7,504 nucleotides of DNA from Tardiphaga sp. (GCA_014377915.1 JACMOT010000010.1:1-7504), one strand, 5' to 3'; counted from the first letter of the stretch, positions 1 through 5,776 are shown. A program made the numbers and translations. Notes: generated by a model from the letters alone, not told the origin.

Positions 1-735
1 ACCGTGCTGATCGAACCCACTTCCGGCAACACCGGTGTCGCGCTGGCCGTTGTCGCAGCGTCACGCGGCTACCGGTTGAAACTGGTGATGCCGGATTCGA
101 TGTCGATCGAGCGCCGCAAGATGCTGGCGTTTCTCGGCGCCGAACTGGTGTTGACGCCGGCGGCGCAAGGCATGAAGGGGTCGATCGCGGTGGCCGAGGA
201 ACTGGTGCGAACCACACCCAACGCCGTCATGCCGCAGCAGTTCAAGAACCTCGCCAACCCCGAAATCCACCGCCACACCACCGCCGAAGAAATCTGGAAC
301 GACACCCGGGGTGAGATTGATTTCATCGTCGCGGGCGTCGGTACCGGTGGTACCATTACCGGCATCGGTCAGGTGCTGAAGGCGCGCAAGCCGTCGCTGC
401 GGATCGTCGCGGTCGAGCCTGAGGAAAGTCCGGTGCTATCCGGCGGCCAGCATTCCCCGCACAAGATCCAGGGCATCGGCGCCGGTTTTGCGCCCGAGGT
501 GCTGGACCGCGCGGTGATCGACGAGATCATCAAGATCAATAGTGCGACGGCGGTTGAAACGTCGCGGGCGCTGGCGCGCAATGAAGGTATCCCGGGCGGC
601 ATCTCGTCCGGCGCGGCGATCGCGGCGGCGCTGCAACTCGGACAACGGCCGGAGAATGCGGACAAGACCATCCTGGCGATTGTGCCGTCGTTCTCGGAGC
701 GTTATCTTTCGACCGTATTGTTCGAAGGAATCTGA
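1..735 (+). CDS. cysK: Cysteine synthase A (O-acetylserine sulfhydrylase), 5'-truncated by window edge
   Basis: PLP-dependent enzyme that replaces the acetyl group of O-acetyl-L-serine with sulfide to give L-cysteine, the last step of cytosolic sulfate assimilation. The frame is open from base 1, so the start lies outside; 244 residues are visible of a family length near 320. The missing N-terminal ~80 residues should hold the PLP-binding lysine. Visible motifs (window residue numbers) are the substrate loop TSGNTG at 7-12, the MSIERRKML segment at about 34-42, the PLP-phosphate loop GTGGTITG at 114-121, [10 protein letters not shown] at about 154-163, GISSGA at about 200-205, and the C-terminal [12 protein letters not shown]. 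That ending favours CysK over CysM. The TGA stop is followed after 5 bases by the next gene, whose ribosome binding site lies inside the cysK 3' end, so co-transcription is likely. Confidence 0.96.
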   Translation, partial: TVLIEPTSGNTGVALAVVAASRGYRLKLVMPDSMSIERRKMLAFLGAELVLTPAAQGMKGSIAVAEELVRTTPNAVMPQQFKNLANPEIHRHTTAEEIWNDTRGEIDFIVAGVGTGGTITGIGQVLKARKPSLRIVAVEPEESPVLSGGQHSPHKIQGIGAGFAPEVLDRAVIDEIIKINSATAVETSRALARNEGIPGGISSGAAIAAALQLGQRPENADKTILAIVPSFSERYLSTVLFEGI

Positions 736-740
736 TCATT

Positions 741-980
741 ATGGCCCAGACCCCGCGGCGCCCTCGCACGCTTCAGGATGCCCGCAGCGAGGCCGAGGCC
801 GCATTCAAGCAGACCACCACGAAGGTGATGGAAGCCCCGGCCAGCAAACCCGTCGTCCCCGGGGTTCGCGAACTGGTGTCGCTGCGGATCGACCAGGAGG
901 TGCTCGAGCACTTTCAGGAAGGCGGTCCGGGCTGGCAGGACCGCATCAACGATGCGCTGCGAAAGGCCGCGGGCAAGTAG
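741..980 (+). CDS. BrnA-antitoxin-like small protein (orphan, no BrnT)
   Basis: A 79-residue protein. The C-terminal part (residues about 45-77: LVSLRIDQEVLEHFQEGGPG followed by WQDRINDAL) matches the pattern of BrnA-family antitoxins: a strand with an LRID motif, a helix, then a G-x-GWQ-x-RIN helix, which is a ribbon-helix-helix-like DNA-binding fold. The N-terminal ~40 residues are basic and Ala/Pro-rich and look unstructured. BrnA normally neutralises the RNase BrnT and represses its own operon, but no BrnT-like gene is adjacent: upstream is cysK and downstream a secreted protein. It is therefore either a solitary regulator or a housekeeping member of the family. The start ATG has GAAGGAA at 724-730, 10 bases upstream. 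The family assignment is by motif recognition only. Confidence 0.85.
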   Translation: MAQTPRRPRTLQDARSEAEAAFKQTTTKVMEAPASKPVVPGVRELVSLRIDQEVLEHFQEGGPGWQDRINDALRKAAGK

Positions 981-982
981 CC

Positions 983-1309
983 GTGCCCCCCGCAAGATGG
1001 CTGCCCTCGCTCGGTCTTGGCCTGGCCATCACATTCCAGGCCGCGCGAGCTGCGCCGGTACCCTTCAGTTGCATCATCCTGCCAGGCGAGACGCAAGCCA
1101 GCGTGATGATGACCAACACGCTCGACGTCGATGCGTCATGCATCGTGACATGCAAATTCTCGACCACCAAATATGACAACAACCCGCAGATCACCTGCGG
1201 CAAGCCGGTGCCGGCCGGCAAGGAAGTCGAGATGTGCCAGATCGGCTCCGGCGGTAACAAGTTCGTCAAGCCGATCGACGGCAGCGCCGATTGCATCAAG
1301 CTGCCATGA
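983..1309 (+). CDS. Small secreted six-cysteine protein, unknown function
   Basis: A 108-residue protein read from a GTG that lies 2 bases after the stop of the preceding gene; translational coupling is likely because no strong Shine-Dalgarno is seen (GAAAGG at 961-966 is far). Residues 1-23 form a typical signal peptide: a basic Arg5, a hydrophobic run LPSLGLGLAITF, and an ARA-type cleavage site before APVPF. The mature part has six cysteines at 30, 53, 57, 72, 85 and 104, enough for three disulfides, in a small probably beta-rich periplasmic domain with the phrase CGKPVPAGKEVEMC. I do not recognise a named family. The open frame extends upstream to 542, but that part only overlaps cysK and the BrnA-like gene in another frame, so the GTG with signal peptide is the sensible start. 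Confidence 0.72.
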   Translation: MPPARWLPSLGLGLAITFQAARAAPVPFSCIILPGETQASVMMTNTLDVDASCIVTCKFSTTKYDNNPQITCGKPVPAGKEVEMCQIGSGGNKFVKPIDGSADCIKLP

Positions 1310-1314
1310 AGCGG

Positions 1315-1331
1315 GTCCGGCGATACCGGAC
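1315..1331. terminator. Short hairpin between convergent genes, possible bidirectional terminator
   Basis: GTCCGG, a 5-base loop CGATA, then CCGGAC form a perfect 6-bp stem in the 36-base gap between two convergent stop codons. There is no T-run on either side, so intrinsic termination is uncertain. The position is the main argument. Confidence 0.4.
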
Positions 1332-1345
1332 TGCGATGGTGCGCC

Positions 1346-2740
1346 TCAGCGTCCGAAAATACCGCCCACCATGCCGCCAATGAAGCGGCCAGGGCCCGCC
1401 ATGTCGGGACCTCGGCCACCACCACCATTGCCGCCGCTCTGACGACGCTGGCGGCGCTCCGGCTTGGCGCGCTCTTCCGGCTCGTCGTTGCGGGCGACGA
1501 TCTCGGTCAGCAGCGCACCGTGCTGCAGCCGGTTGAGATAGCCCGATTTCGGATAATTGCGGGCGGCCTGCCAGCGCATGATCACCGCGCGGGTCGATTC
1601 ACTGAATGTGCCGCTGACCTTGGTGTCGAAGCCAAGCCCGGTGAGACGGCGCTGCACATCGCGGCGCAGGCCCTTGTCGAGGCCGATCTGGTCTTCCGTG
1701 ATCTGGCTCGACGGTTCGGTGTAGACGGCCTTGTCGATCCCGGTGGTGAGGTTCCGCGTGGTGGTTGATGCGCCATCCTGCAGCGAGGCGATGCGCGCCA
1801 GCGCCAGCGGCTTGAACTGGCCGACCGGATACATGGTCAAATAGGCGTTCAGCTCTTCCGGCTTGTTGGAATCCTTGATTGAGCGCCAGAATTCCAGTTC
1901 GACATCGGAATTGGCGGTTGCTGCCGCGGCAGCCGGTCCGGCGACGGGAATTGCGGACGCGGCCGTGCCGCTGGTCGGATTGAGATAGACCGAGCCGATC
2001 AGGTTGGTGTGGCCCCAGGGCAGTTGCCCCTTGCTGGTTTCTTCATTGACCTGCGCGCGTACTCTGGTCATGGCCTGCTGGATCTCGACCCCGGGGCTGG
2101 CAATATTGGTTAGCAGCGCACGGGTGAACGGGCTGTTGCTGCCGGACTGGCCATCCAGCGCCGTCTGGCCGGGGCCGGTGGCGAAGGCGATCAGCGTGCC
2201 CTCGCTGGATTTCATTTCGGCGAGGCCGGTGGTGACCGAGACGCTGCGGGTGGTGGACGCCGAGCGGATCTTGGCGGCAAAGGGATTGTCACGACAGGCA
2301 TCGAGGAACACCAGCTTGACCTTGGCATCGCCCATGGTCTGGTCGAGCGTGGTTTCGATGTTGATCGCGGCGCCGAGCTTGACGTCCATCTCCGACTTCA
2401 GATTGGCATCGATCGGCAGCAGGTAATTGATCCCGTTCACCGCGATGCCGTGACCGGCGTAGAAAAATAGCGCGATGTCGGCGCCCTGCGCCTTGCGGCC
2501 GAAATCGAGCAGCTTTTCGGTCATGGCGTCGCGGGTCAGGTTGGAGCCTTCGACAACGTCGAAGCCGACATTGCGCAAGGTCATAGCCATCGCCTTGGCA
2601 TCGATGGTCGGGTTGGGCAGTGGTTCGACGTTCCGATAGGCGCCGTTACCCACCACAAAAGCCACGCGCTTGTCAGCGAGGGCGGCGTCGGCTGAAAACA
2701 GCACCGATAACATCGACAGCGCAAGGAAAGCGTAGCGCAT
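1346..2740 (-). CDS. Secreted caspase-family (peptidase C14) protein with peptidoglycan-binding domain
   Basis: A 464-residue protein. Residues 1-22 are a signal peptide (MRYAFLALSMLSVLFSADAA then LA), so the protein is exported. The caspase-like domain (about 24-255) opens with KRVAFVVGNGAY and carries the catalytic dyad His97 (FFYAGHG) and Cys149 (LVFLDACRDNPF), both present. Residues about 281-320 hold a short helical repeat (ELEFWRSIKDSNKPEELNAY onward) often seen in bacterial caspase-like proteins. Residues about 355-412 resemble a PG_binding_1 domain (LRRDVQRRLTGLGFD, GTFSESTRAVIMRWQ). The tail after about 418 is Arg/Pro- then Gly-rich and low complexity. An ATG further upstream (2896) is rejected: only this ATG gives a signal peptide, and it has GGGAG at 2752-2748, 7 bases away. 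The substrate is unknown; proteolysis in the periplasm at the cell wall is inferred. Confidence 0.93.
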   Translation of the reverse strand: MRYAFLALSMLSVLFSADAALADKRVAFVVGNGAYRNVEPLPNPTIDAKAMAMTLRNVGFDVVEGSNLTRDAMTEKLLDFGRKAQGADIALFFYAGHGIAVNGINYLLPIDANLKSEMDVKLGAAINIETTLDQTMGDAKVKLVFLDACRDNPFAAKIRSASTTRSVSVTTGLAEMKSSEGTLIAFATGPGQTALDGQSGSNSPFTRALLTNIASPGVEIQQAMTRVRAQVNEETSKGQLPWGHTNLIGSVYLNPTSGTAASAIPVAGPAAAAATANSDVELEFWRSIKDSNKPEELNAYLTMYPVGQFKPLALARIASLQDGASTTTRNLTTGIDKAVYTEPSSQITEDQIGLDKGLRRDVQRRLTGLGFDTKVSGTFSESTRAVIMRWQAARNYPKSGYLNRLQHGALLTEIVARNDEPEERAKPERRQRRQSGGNGGGGRGPDMAGPGRFIGGMVGGIFGR

Positions 2741-2748
2741 CTGCAATC

Positions 2749-2834
2749 TCCCGACCGGTCCAGCAGGATCCGAAGTCTGCGACCATCGATAACACCGTTT
2801 CGCCACATTTGGAAATGGATTGAAATGGTCGGGA
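2749..2834 (-). promoter_or_regulatory. Possible Shine-Dalgarno-sequestering inverted repeat in caspase gene leader
   Basis: On the minus strand TCCCGACC (2834-2827) is perfectly complementary to GGTCGGGA (2756-2749), and the second copy contains the Shine-Dalgarno of the caspase-like gene. A smaller hairpin GCTCT-GCG-AGAGC (2848-2836) lies just upstream, soon after the transporter stop, and could be a weak terminator. No convincing promoter was found in this 127-base gap. An 8-bp match may be chance. Confidence 0.25.
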
Positions 2835-2867
2835 AGCTCTCGCAGAGCAGGGCGCGCTACCGTGCTG

Positions 2868-3749
2868 TTACGCCGTCGCGCGGGCCGGCGCCGCACCCGG
2901 ACTGGGCAAATTGAGCATATTGCCGGCGAGAATCAGCACGGCACCCAGCACCGTGAAGATGTCGAGCCGTTCGGCATAGAGCAGCCAGCCGATGGCGGCG
3001 CTGAGCGGCACGCGCAGAAAATCCATCGGTACCACGACCGTGGCGTCGGCGTAGAGCATCGCCCGCGCCATGCAGAAATGAGAAAACGTACCGCAGAACG
3101 CGATCACCACCAGCCAGACCCAGACATAGGCCGAGGGCCACTGCCAGAAATACAGCGCCGGAATGAAACCGGCGACCGACTGCACGATGATCATCCAGAA
3201 GATAATCTTCAGCGCGCTCTCGGTGCGGGTCAGCGACTTGATCATGGTGATGGAAATGCCGAAGCCGAACGCGGCGCCAAGCGCCACCAACTGTCCGAGA
3301 TTGACGGCGCCGGCGCTCGGCCGAACGATCACGACGACGCCGATCAGGCCGAGCACGATCGCCGTGATCTTCCACACCGTCATCTTTTCGCCGAGGAAAA
3401 TCGCGGCCATGATCGCGATCCAGATCGGCATGGTGAATTCGATCGACACCAGCTGACTCAGCGGAATCAATGTGAGTGCGAAAAACCAGCCAATCTGCGA
3501 GATGTAATGCACCAAATTGCGCGCCAGGTGCGTCATCGGCCGCGCGGTCTTCATCGCGGTGAATCCGCCATTGAAATAAAGGATCGGCAGTAACCACAGG
3601 AAGCCAATCACCGAGCGCACTTCCATAACCTGGAACACGTTCAACTCGCGCAGCGTCTCACGCCCGGCAATGGCCACGAACAGCATCAGCAGCAGCCAGC
3701 CGGACATCCACAGCGCAGCGCGGGGTTTCGACGGCGTACGGTCCAACAC
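2868..3749 (-). CDS. EamA/DMT-family membrane transporter
   Basis: An inner-membrane protein with about ten hydrophobic segments in two EamA halves, typical of the drug/metabolite transporter superfamily. Recognisable phrases are FTMPIWIAIMAAIFLGEKMT and IVLGLIGVVVIVRP at the end of the first half, and DFLRVPLSAAIGWLLYAERL with VLGAVLILAGNMLNL closing the second. The substrate cannot be read from sequence; relatives export amino acids or metabolites, or import S-adenosylmethionine. The start is uncertain. GTG at 3749 gives 293 residues, the family norm, with a short cytosolic leader before TM1. ATG 3707 (279 aa), ATG 3797 (309 aa) and ATG 3923 (351 aa) are alternatives. None has a good Shine-Dalgarno, and the two longer ones run through a 15-bp inverted repeat, with the longest also reaching past a terminator. 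The gene lies upstream of the caspase-like gene on the same strand, 127 bases apart. Confidence 0.92.
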   Translation of the reverse strand: MLDRTPSKPRAALWMSGWLLLMLFVAIAGRETLRELNVFQVMEVRSVIGFLWLLPILYFNGGFTAMKTARPMTHLARNLVHYISQIGWFFALTLIPLSQLVSIEFTMPIWIAIMAAIFLGEKMTVWKITAIVLGLIGVVVIVRPSAGAVNLGQLVALGAAFGFGISITMIKSLTRTESALKIIFWMIIVQSVAGFIPALYFWQWPSAYVWVWLVVIAFCGTFSHFCMARAMLYADATVVVPMDFLRVPLSAAIGWLLYAERLDIFTVLGAVLILAGNMLNLPSPGAAPARATA

Positions 3750-3765
3750 GGGAGGATACCTGGTG

Positions 3766-3841
3766 GCGTTGCAAAGCTCGCGTAGCAACGGGCGCATGTA
3801 AGCGAAGGTTGTATCGGCGAGCTTGCCGAGCTTTGCAACGC
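3766..3841. repeat. Perfect 15-bp inverted repeat upstream of/overlapping transporter start
   Basis: GCGTTGCAAAGCTCG at 3766-3780 is repeated in exact reverse complement at 3827-3841, with a 46-base spacer. It lies just upstream of the chosen transporter start. It could be a paired operator or a long RNA stem in the leader. A weak promoter-like pair, TTGCAA (3838-3833) and GATACA (3815-3810) with a 17-base spacer on the minus strand, would place one arm over the -35 element. Confidence 0.6.
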
Positions 3842-3893
3842 GCGAATATGCCGGGCGTGCGATGCGCAGGTGACTGGCTCGGCACAAACGCAA

Positions 3894-3919
3894 ATCCCCG
3901 GCCGCGAGCGACCGGGGAT
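3894..3919 (-). terminator. Intrinsic terminator after the secreted-protein pair
   Basis: On the minus strand ATCCCCGG, a 10-base loop, then CCGGGGAT form a perfect 8-bp GC-rich stem, followed by the T-rich run TTGCGTTTGTG (3893-3883). It starts 23 bases after the stop of the secreted protein that ends at 3943, which is the expected place and orientation for Rho-independent termination. It separates that unit from the transporter gene. Confidence 0.75.
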
Positions 3920-3942
3920 GCAAGGCTCAAGCGCTGGATAAA

Positions 3943-4437
3943 TTAGCTGCGGTTCAGCGCGATGTTGGCGCCCTTGAAAGCGCCTTCCGAGGTGATGGCC
4001 ACGTTCTGCTTGTTGCCCGTGGTCGTCATCGTCAGTTTCGCGGTAAAGGCCGGCGCGGACACGATGACGTTGAACTTTCCGTTGCCGGCATTGCCTTCGA
4101 GCGATCCGCTCACATTTCGGGTGGTCTCCGCCCATCGGCCGGTGAGGGTGCCGCCCTTGGCGAGCACGTCGCTCTTCAGCTCGAACTTGTAACTGTCACT
4201 GGCGCAGAGCAGGGCCTGATTGAGGCCGTTACCTTCGCTGCTGACGGCATAGGTCGCCTTGCAGCGAATGCGCTCCTGCGCGCCGCCGTCGAGCGAAATG
4301 GTTCCGGTCCCGGACCAGACTCCAGCCATGCCGGCAAACGGCGCCGACTGCGCGAACGCGGCCGATCCCGAAACCATCAAGGCCGCGCCGAACACGGTCG
4401 AGCCAACCAACTGCATAACCGCCGAACGAGAGTTCAT
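3943..4437 (-). CDS. Small secreted protein, unknown function (second gene of pair)
   Basis: A 164-residue protein with an N-terminal signal peptide: Arg4, a hydrophobic stretch at about 8-22, and a likely cleavage after AFA or AFAQ near residue 29-30. The mature part is rich in Gly, Thr, Ser and alternating hydrophobic residues, suggesting a small all-beta periplasmic domain. It starts FAGMAGVWSGTGTISLDGG and has two cysteines (Cys59, Cys78) that may pair. A conserved-looking stretch is VSGSLEGNAGNGKFNVIV near 109-126. No named family is recognised. The start ATG has GGGAA 7 bases upstream. It lies only 19 bases after the stop of the preceding gene and ends just before a strong terminator, so the two genes form an operon. 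Confidence 0.85.
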   Translation of the reverse strand: MNSRSAVMQLVGSTVFGAALMVSGSAAFAQSAPFAGMAGVWSGTGTISLDGGAQERIRCKATYAVSSEGNGLNQALLCASDSYKFELKSDVLAKGGTLTGRWAETTRNVSGSLEGNAGNGKFNVIVSAPAFTAKLTMTTTGNKQNVAITSEGAFKGANIALNRS

Positions 4438-4456
4438 AAATTCATTCCCAAGTTAA

Positions 4457-4807
4457 TTATTGACGTGACGCTTCCCAGCGACCGCTGCACGGCACCCCGC
4501 CAGATGCCCCATTCCACTTGCCCGAACCGGTGTTCCCGCTCAGCTGACCGTTGGCAAAGGCGGCGCCGATCGAGACCCGGACCATGCCTTCGCGGCCAAC
4601 CTTGCCGGACACATCAGCCCCAGGCGCCGTCACTCTACCGTCGGTTACGGTAAGTGGATAGCGCGCCGTCGGCTCGCAACTGCCAGTCTTGGTGACGATT
4701 GTGACATTCCATAGACCATCATAGGCGTTATCTGCCGCATGAGCCGGCGCCGCCGCGCCCATAATGAGCAAGCCGCAATAGAGTGTCGCGATGCGGTTGA
4801 AACGCAT
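4457..4807 (-). CDS. Small secreted protein, unknown function (first gene of pair)
   Basis: A 116-residue protein. Residues 1-24 form a clear signal peptide (MRFNRIATLY, hydrophobic core CGLLIMGAAA, AHA cleavage site). The mature ~92 residues begin ADNAYDGLWNVTIVTKTGSC and end SGRWEASRQ, with two cysteines (Cys44, Cys107) that probably bridge the first and last strands of a compact beta domain. Proteins of this look are common in the Bradyrhizobium group, but I know no function. The start chosen is the ATG with AGGGA 8 bases upstream; the longer frame to 4900 adds 31 residues that would bury the signal peptide. It shares the motif L-x-G-N-x-G-x-G-K-[FW]-N with the next gene, 19 bases downstream. 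Confidence 0.85.
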   Translation of the reverse strand: MRFNRIATLYCGLLIMGAAAPAHAADNAYDGLWNVTIVTKTGSCEPTARYPLTVTDGRVTAPGADVSGKVGREGMVRVSIGAAFANGQLSGNTGSGKWNGASGGVPCSGRWEASRQ

Positions 4808-4836
4808 GAGGCATATCCCTGATGTTGTGATGCTGT

Positions 4837-4854
4837 CGTAATGGGCACGTAATG
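4837..4854 (-). promoter_or_regulatory. Direct repeat 7-4-7, possible response-regulator site
   Basis: On the minus strand CATTACG-TGCC-CATTACG: two identical 7-mers with a 4-base spacer, an 11-base period, 30-47 bases upstream of the first secreted-protein gene. The spacing is that of OmpR/PhoB-class tandem half-sites. No good -35/-10 pair was recognised nearby, so the role is inferred only. Confidence 0.35.
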
Positions 4855-4919
4855 TGTCCAAACTTTGCTGCGATGCGGCAATTGCACGACAACTTTTCAC
4901 GCGGGATTAATCAGGCAGG

Positions 4920-4961
4920 GCTGTTTTTGTTCCGCAGAGCAGTTTCTAGGCGGAAAACAGC
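4920..4961 (-). terminator. Bulged hairpin after formyltransferase gene, possible terminator
   Basis: Arms GCTGTTTT (4920-4927) and AAAACAGC (4954-4961) pair perfectly, and an inner CCGC (4932-4935) pairs with GCGG (4950-4953) across a 4-base bulge on one side. It starts 14 bases past the stop of the upstream minus-strand gene. No T-run follows, so termination is uncertain; it could be another leader or 3' end structure. Confidence 0.4.
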
Positions 4962-4975
4962 GGCTCACGCGTGTT

Positions 4976-5563
4976 TCAGACCAGTTTGGGCGCCTTGGTC
5001 GCGAATTGCTCGTCCTGCGGGATGGCCGGCAGGCTGTGATTCTTCAAGGCGTAATCAACAATGTCACCGAGCAATTTCTGACCGAGCGGAGCCAGCGCTC
5101 GCTCCCATAATTCGCGGGCGGTCTCGCCCTTCTTCACGAAACACCATTCCTGCAGCGCGATGGCGCCGCCGTCCATGGTGTCCGCGAGATGATAGATGGT
5201 GCCGCCGGCGATCGGATCGCCTTCGCGAATCGTCCATTCGACCGCCGCGATGCCGCGGTGACGGGGCAACAGCGAGGGGTGATAGCCGATACCGCCCATT
5301 TTCGAGGCGGCGAGCGCGTCCCTGCCGATTCGCGCATGGCTGTGGGCGGTGATGATCAGGTCGGTGCCCTCGGCGATTTCCGACGCCACCACCATCTTCG
5401 GATTGGCCTGTACGGTGACCGGGATGCCCGCGGCGACGGCCGCGGCGGCGAGACGGTCCTCGGCTTCGGCGACCACCACCCGGGCGATTTCCACCTGATG
5501 GTTACGCAGCGTCTCGAGGGTGATGACGCCAAAATGGCGGGAGCCGACGAGCGTGATGCGCAT
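4976..5563 (-). CDS. Stand-alone formyltransferase-fold protein, FDH hydrolase-like
   Basis: A 195-residue cytosolic protein made only of the formyl-transferase N-terminal domain; full Met-tRNA formyltransferase (Fmt) is about 310 residues. It opens MRITLVGSRHFG as a Rossmann-like beta strand and carries the folate-site loop YHPSLLPRHRG at 94-104, with catalytic His95, and the aspartate motif ADTMDGG with Asp131. The canonical Fmt Asn-x-His is here Gly93-Tyr-His. That loop is closer to the hydrolase domain of 10-formyl-tetrahydrofolate dehydrogenase (ALDH1L type), which also lacks the Asn. The protein stops right after ATKAPKLV, which corresponds to the linker before the Fmt C-terminal domain. 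Likely activities are hydrolysis of, or formyl transfer from, 10-formyl-THF; the acceptor is unknown. Start ATG at 5563; the Shine-Dalgarno is weak (GCGGAC). Confidence 0.87.
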   Translation of the reverse strand: MRITLVGSRHFGVITLETLRNHQVEIARVVVAEAEDRLAAAAVAAGIPVTVQANPKMVVASEIAEGTDLIITAHSHARIGRDALAASKMGGIGYHPSLLPRHRGIAAVEWTIREGDPIAGGTIYHLADTMDGGAIALQEWCFVKKGETARELWERALAPLGQKLLGDIVDYALKNHSLPAIPQDEQFATKAPKLV

Positions 5564-5611
5564 GGTTCAGTTGTCCGCAGGTAGAAAGCCGGAGTGTGGC
5601 GATGGTCATGG

Positions 5612-5687
5612 TGGTGGGCGGGATGGGGCTCGAACCCATGACCATTCGATTAAAAGTCGAATGCTCTACCAACTGAGCTACCCGCCC
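5612..5687 (-). tRNA. tRNA-Lys (anticodon UUU), CCA encoded
   Basis: The minus strand reads acceptor GGGCGGG, T, D-stem GCTC with loop AGTTGGTA, anticodon stem TTCGA with loop CTTTTAA (anticodon TTT at 5654-5652), T-arm ATGGG-TTCGAGC-CCCAT, acceptor CCCGCCC, discriminator A and genomic CCA (5614-5612). All stems pair fully. It is 73 bases plus CCA. The formyltransferase start is 48 bases downstream on the same strand, with no clear terminator between. Confidence 0.97.
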
Positions 5688-5695
5688 CCGAGGGG

Positions 5696-5724
5696 GTGAT
5701 AGAAGGCGCGTCCGCGCGGGTCAA
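5696..5724 (-). promoter_or_regulatory. Sigma-70-type promoter of tRNA-Lys
   Basis: On the minus strand -35 TTGACC (5724-5719), a 17-base spacer, and -10 TATCAC (5701-5696). Only 8 bases separate the -10 element from the mature tRNA 5' end at 5687, so transcription should begin at about 5689-5688, leaving a leader of 0-2 bases. Confidence 0.7.
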
Positions 5725-5776
5725 GAGCGCGGTCCATAGTTGTGAGAATTGCCCCACCGCGACGCATGCGGATCGC

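Noticed and set aside
542..1309. Long plus-strand open frame of 255 codons
   Set aside because: Its first ~147 codons overlap cysK and the BrnA-like gene in another frame and give Arg-rich sequence. Only the last 108 codons, from GTG 983, look like protein.
2820..3593. 257-codon plus-strand open frame opposite the transporter
   Set aside because: Its product is extremely rich in Arg, His, Asp and Glu, the usual antisense shadow of a GC-rich membrane-protein gene. It has no recognisable domain.
2857..3597. 246-codon minus-strand open frame overlapping the transporter
   Set aside because: Frame-shifted shadow of the EamA gene with Arg/His-rich sequence and no domain.
3763..3801. Twelve-codon plus-strand mini-ORF (GTG to TAA) with GGAGG at 3751-3755
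   Set aside because: It looks like a leader peptide within the inverted repeat, but there is no plus-strand gene downstream to regulate, so it is probably chance.
4808..4900. Upstream extension of the first secreted-protein gene to ATG 4900
   Set aside because: It would place 31 hydrophilic residues before a textbook signal peptide and lacks the good ribosome binding site found at 4807.
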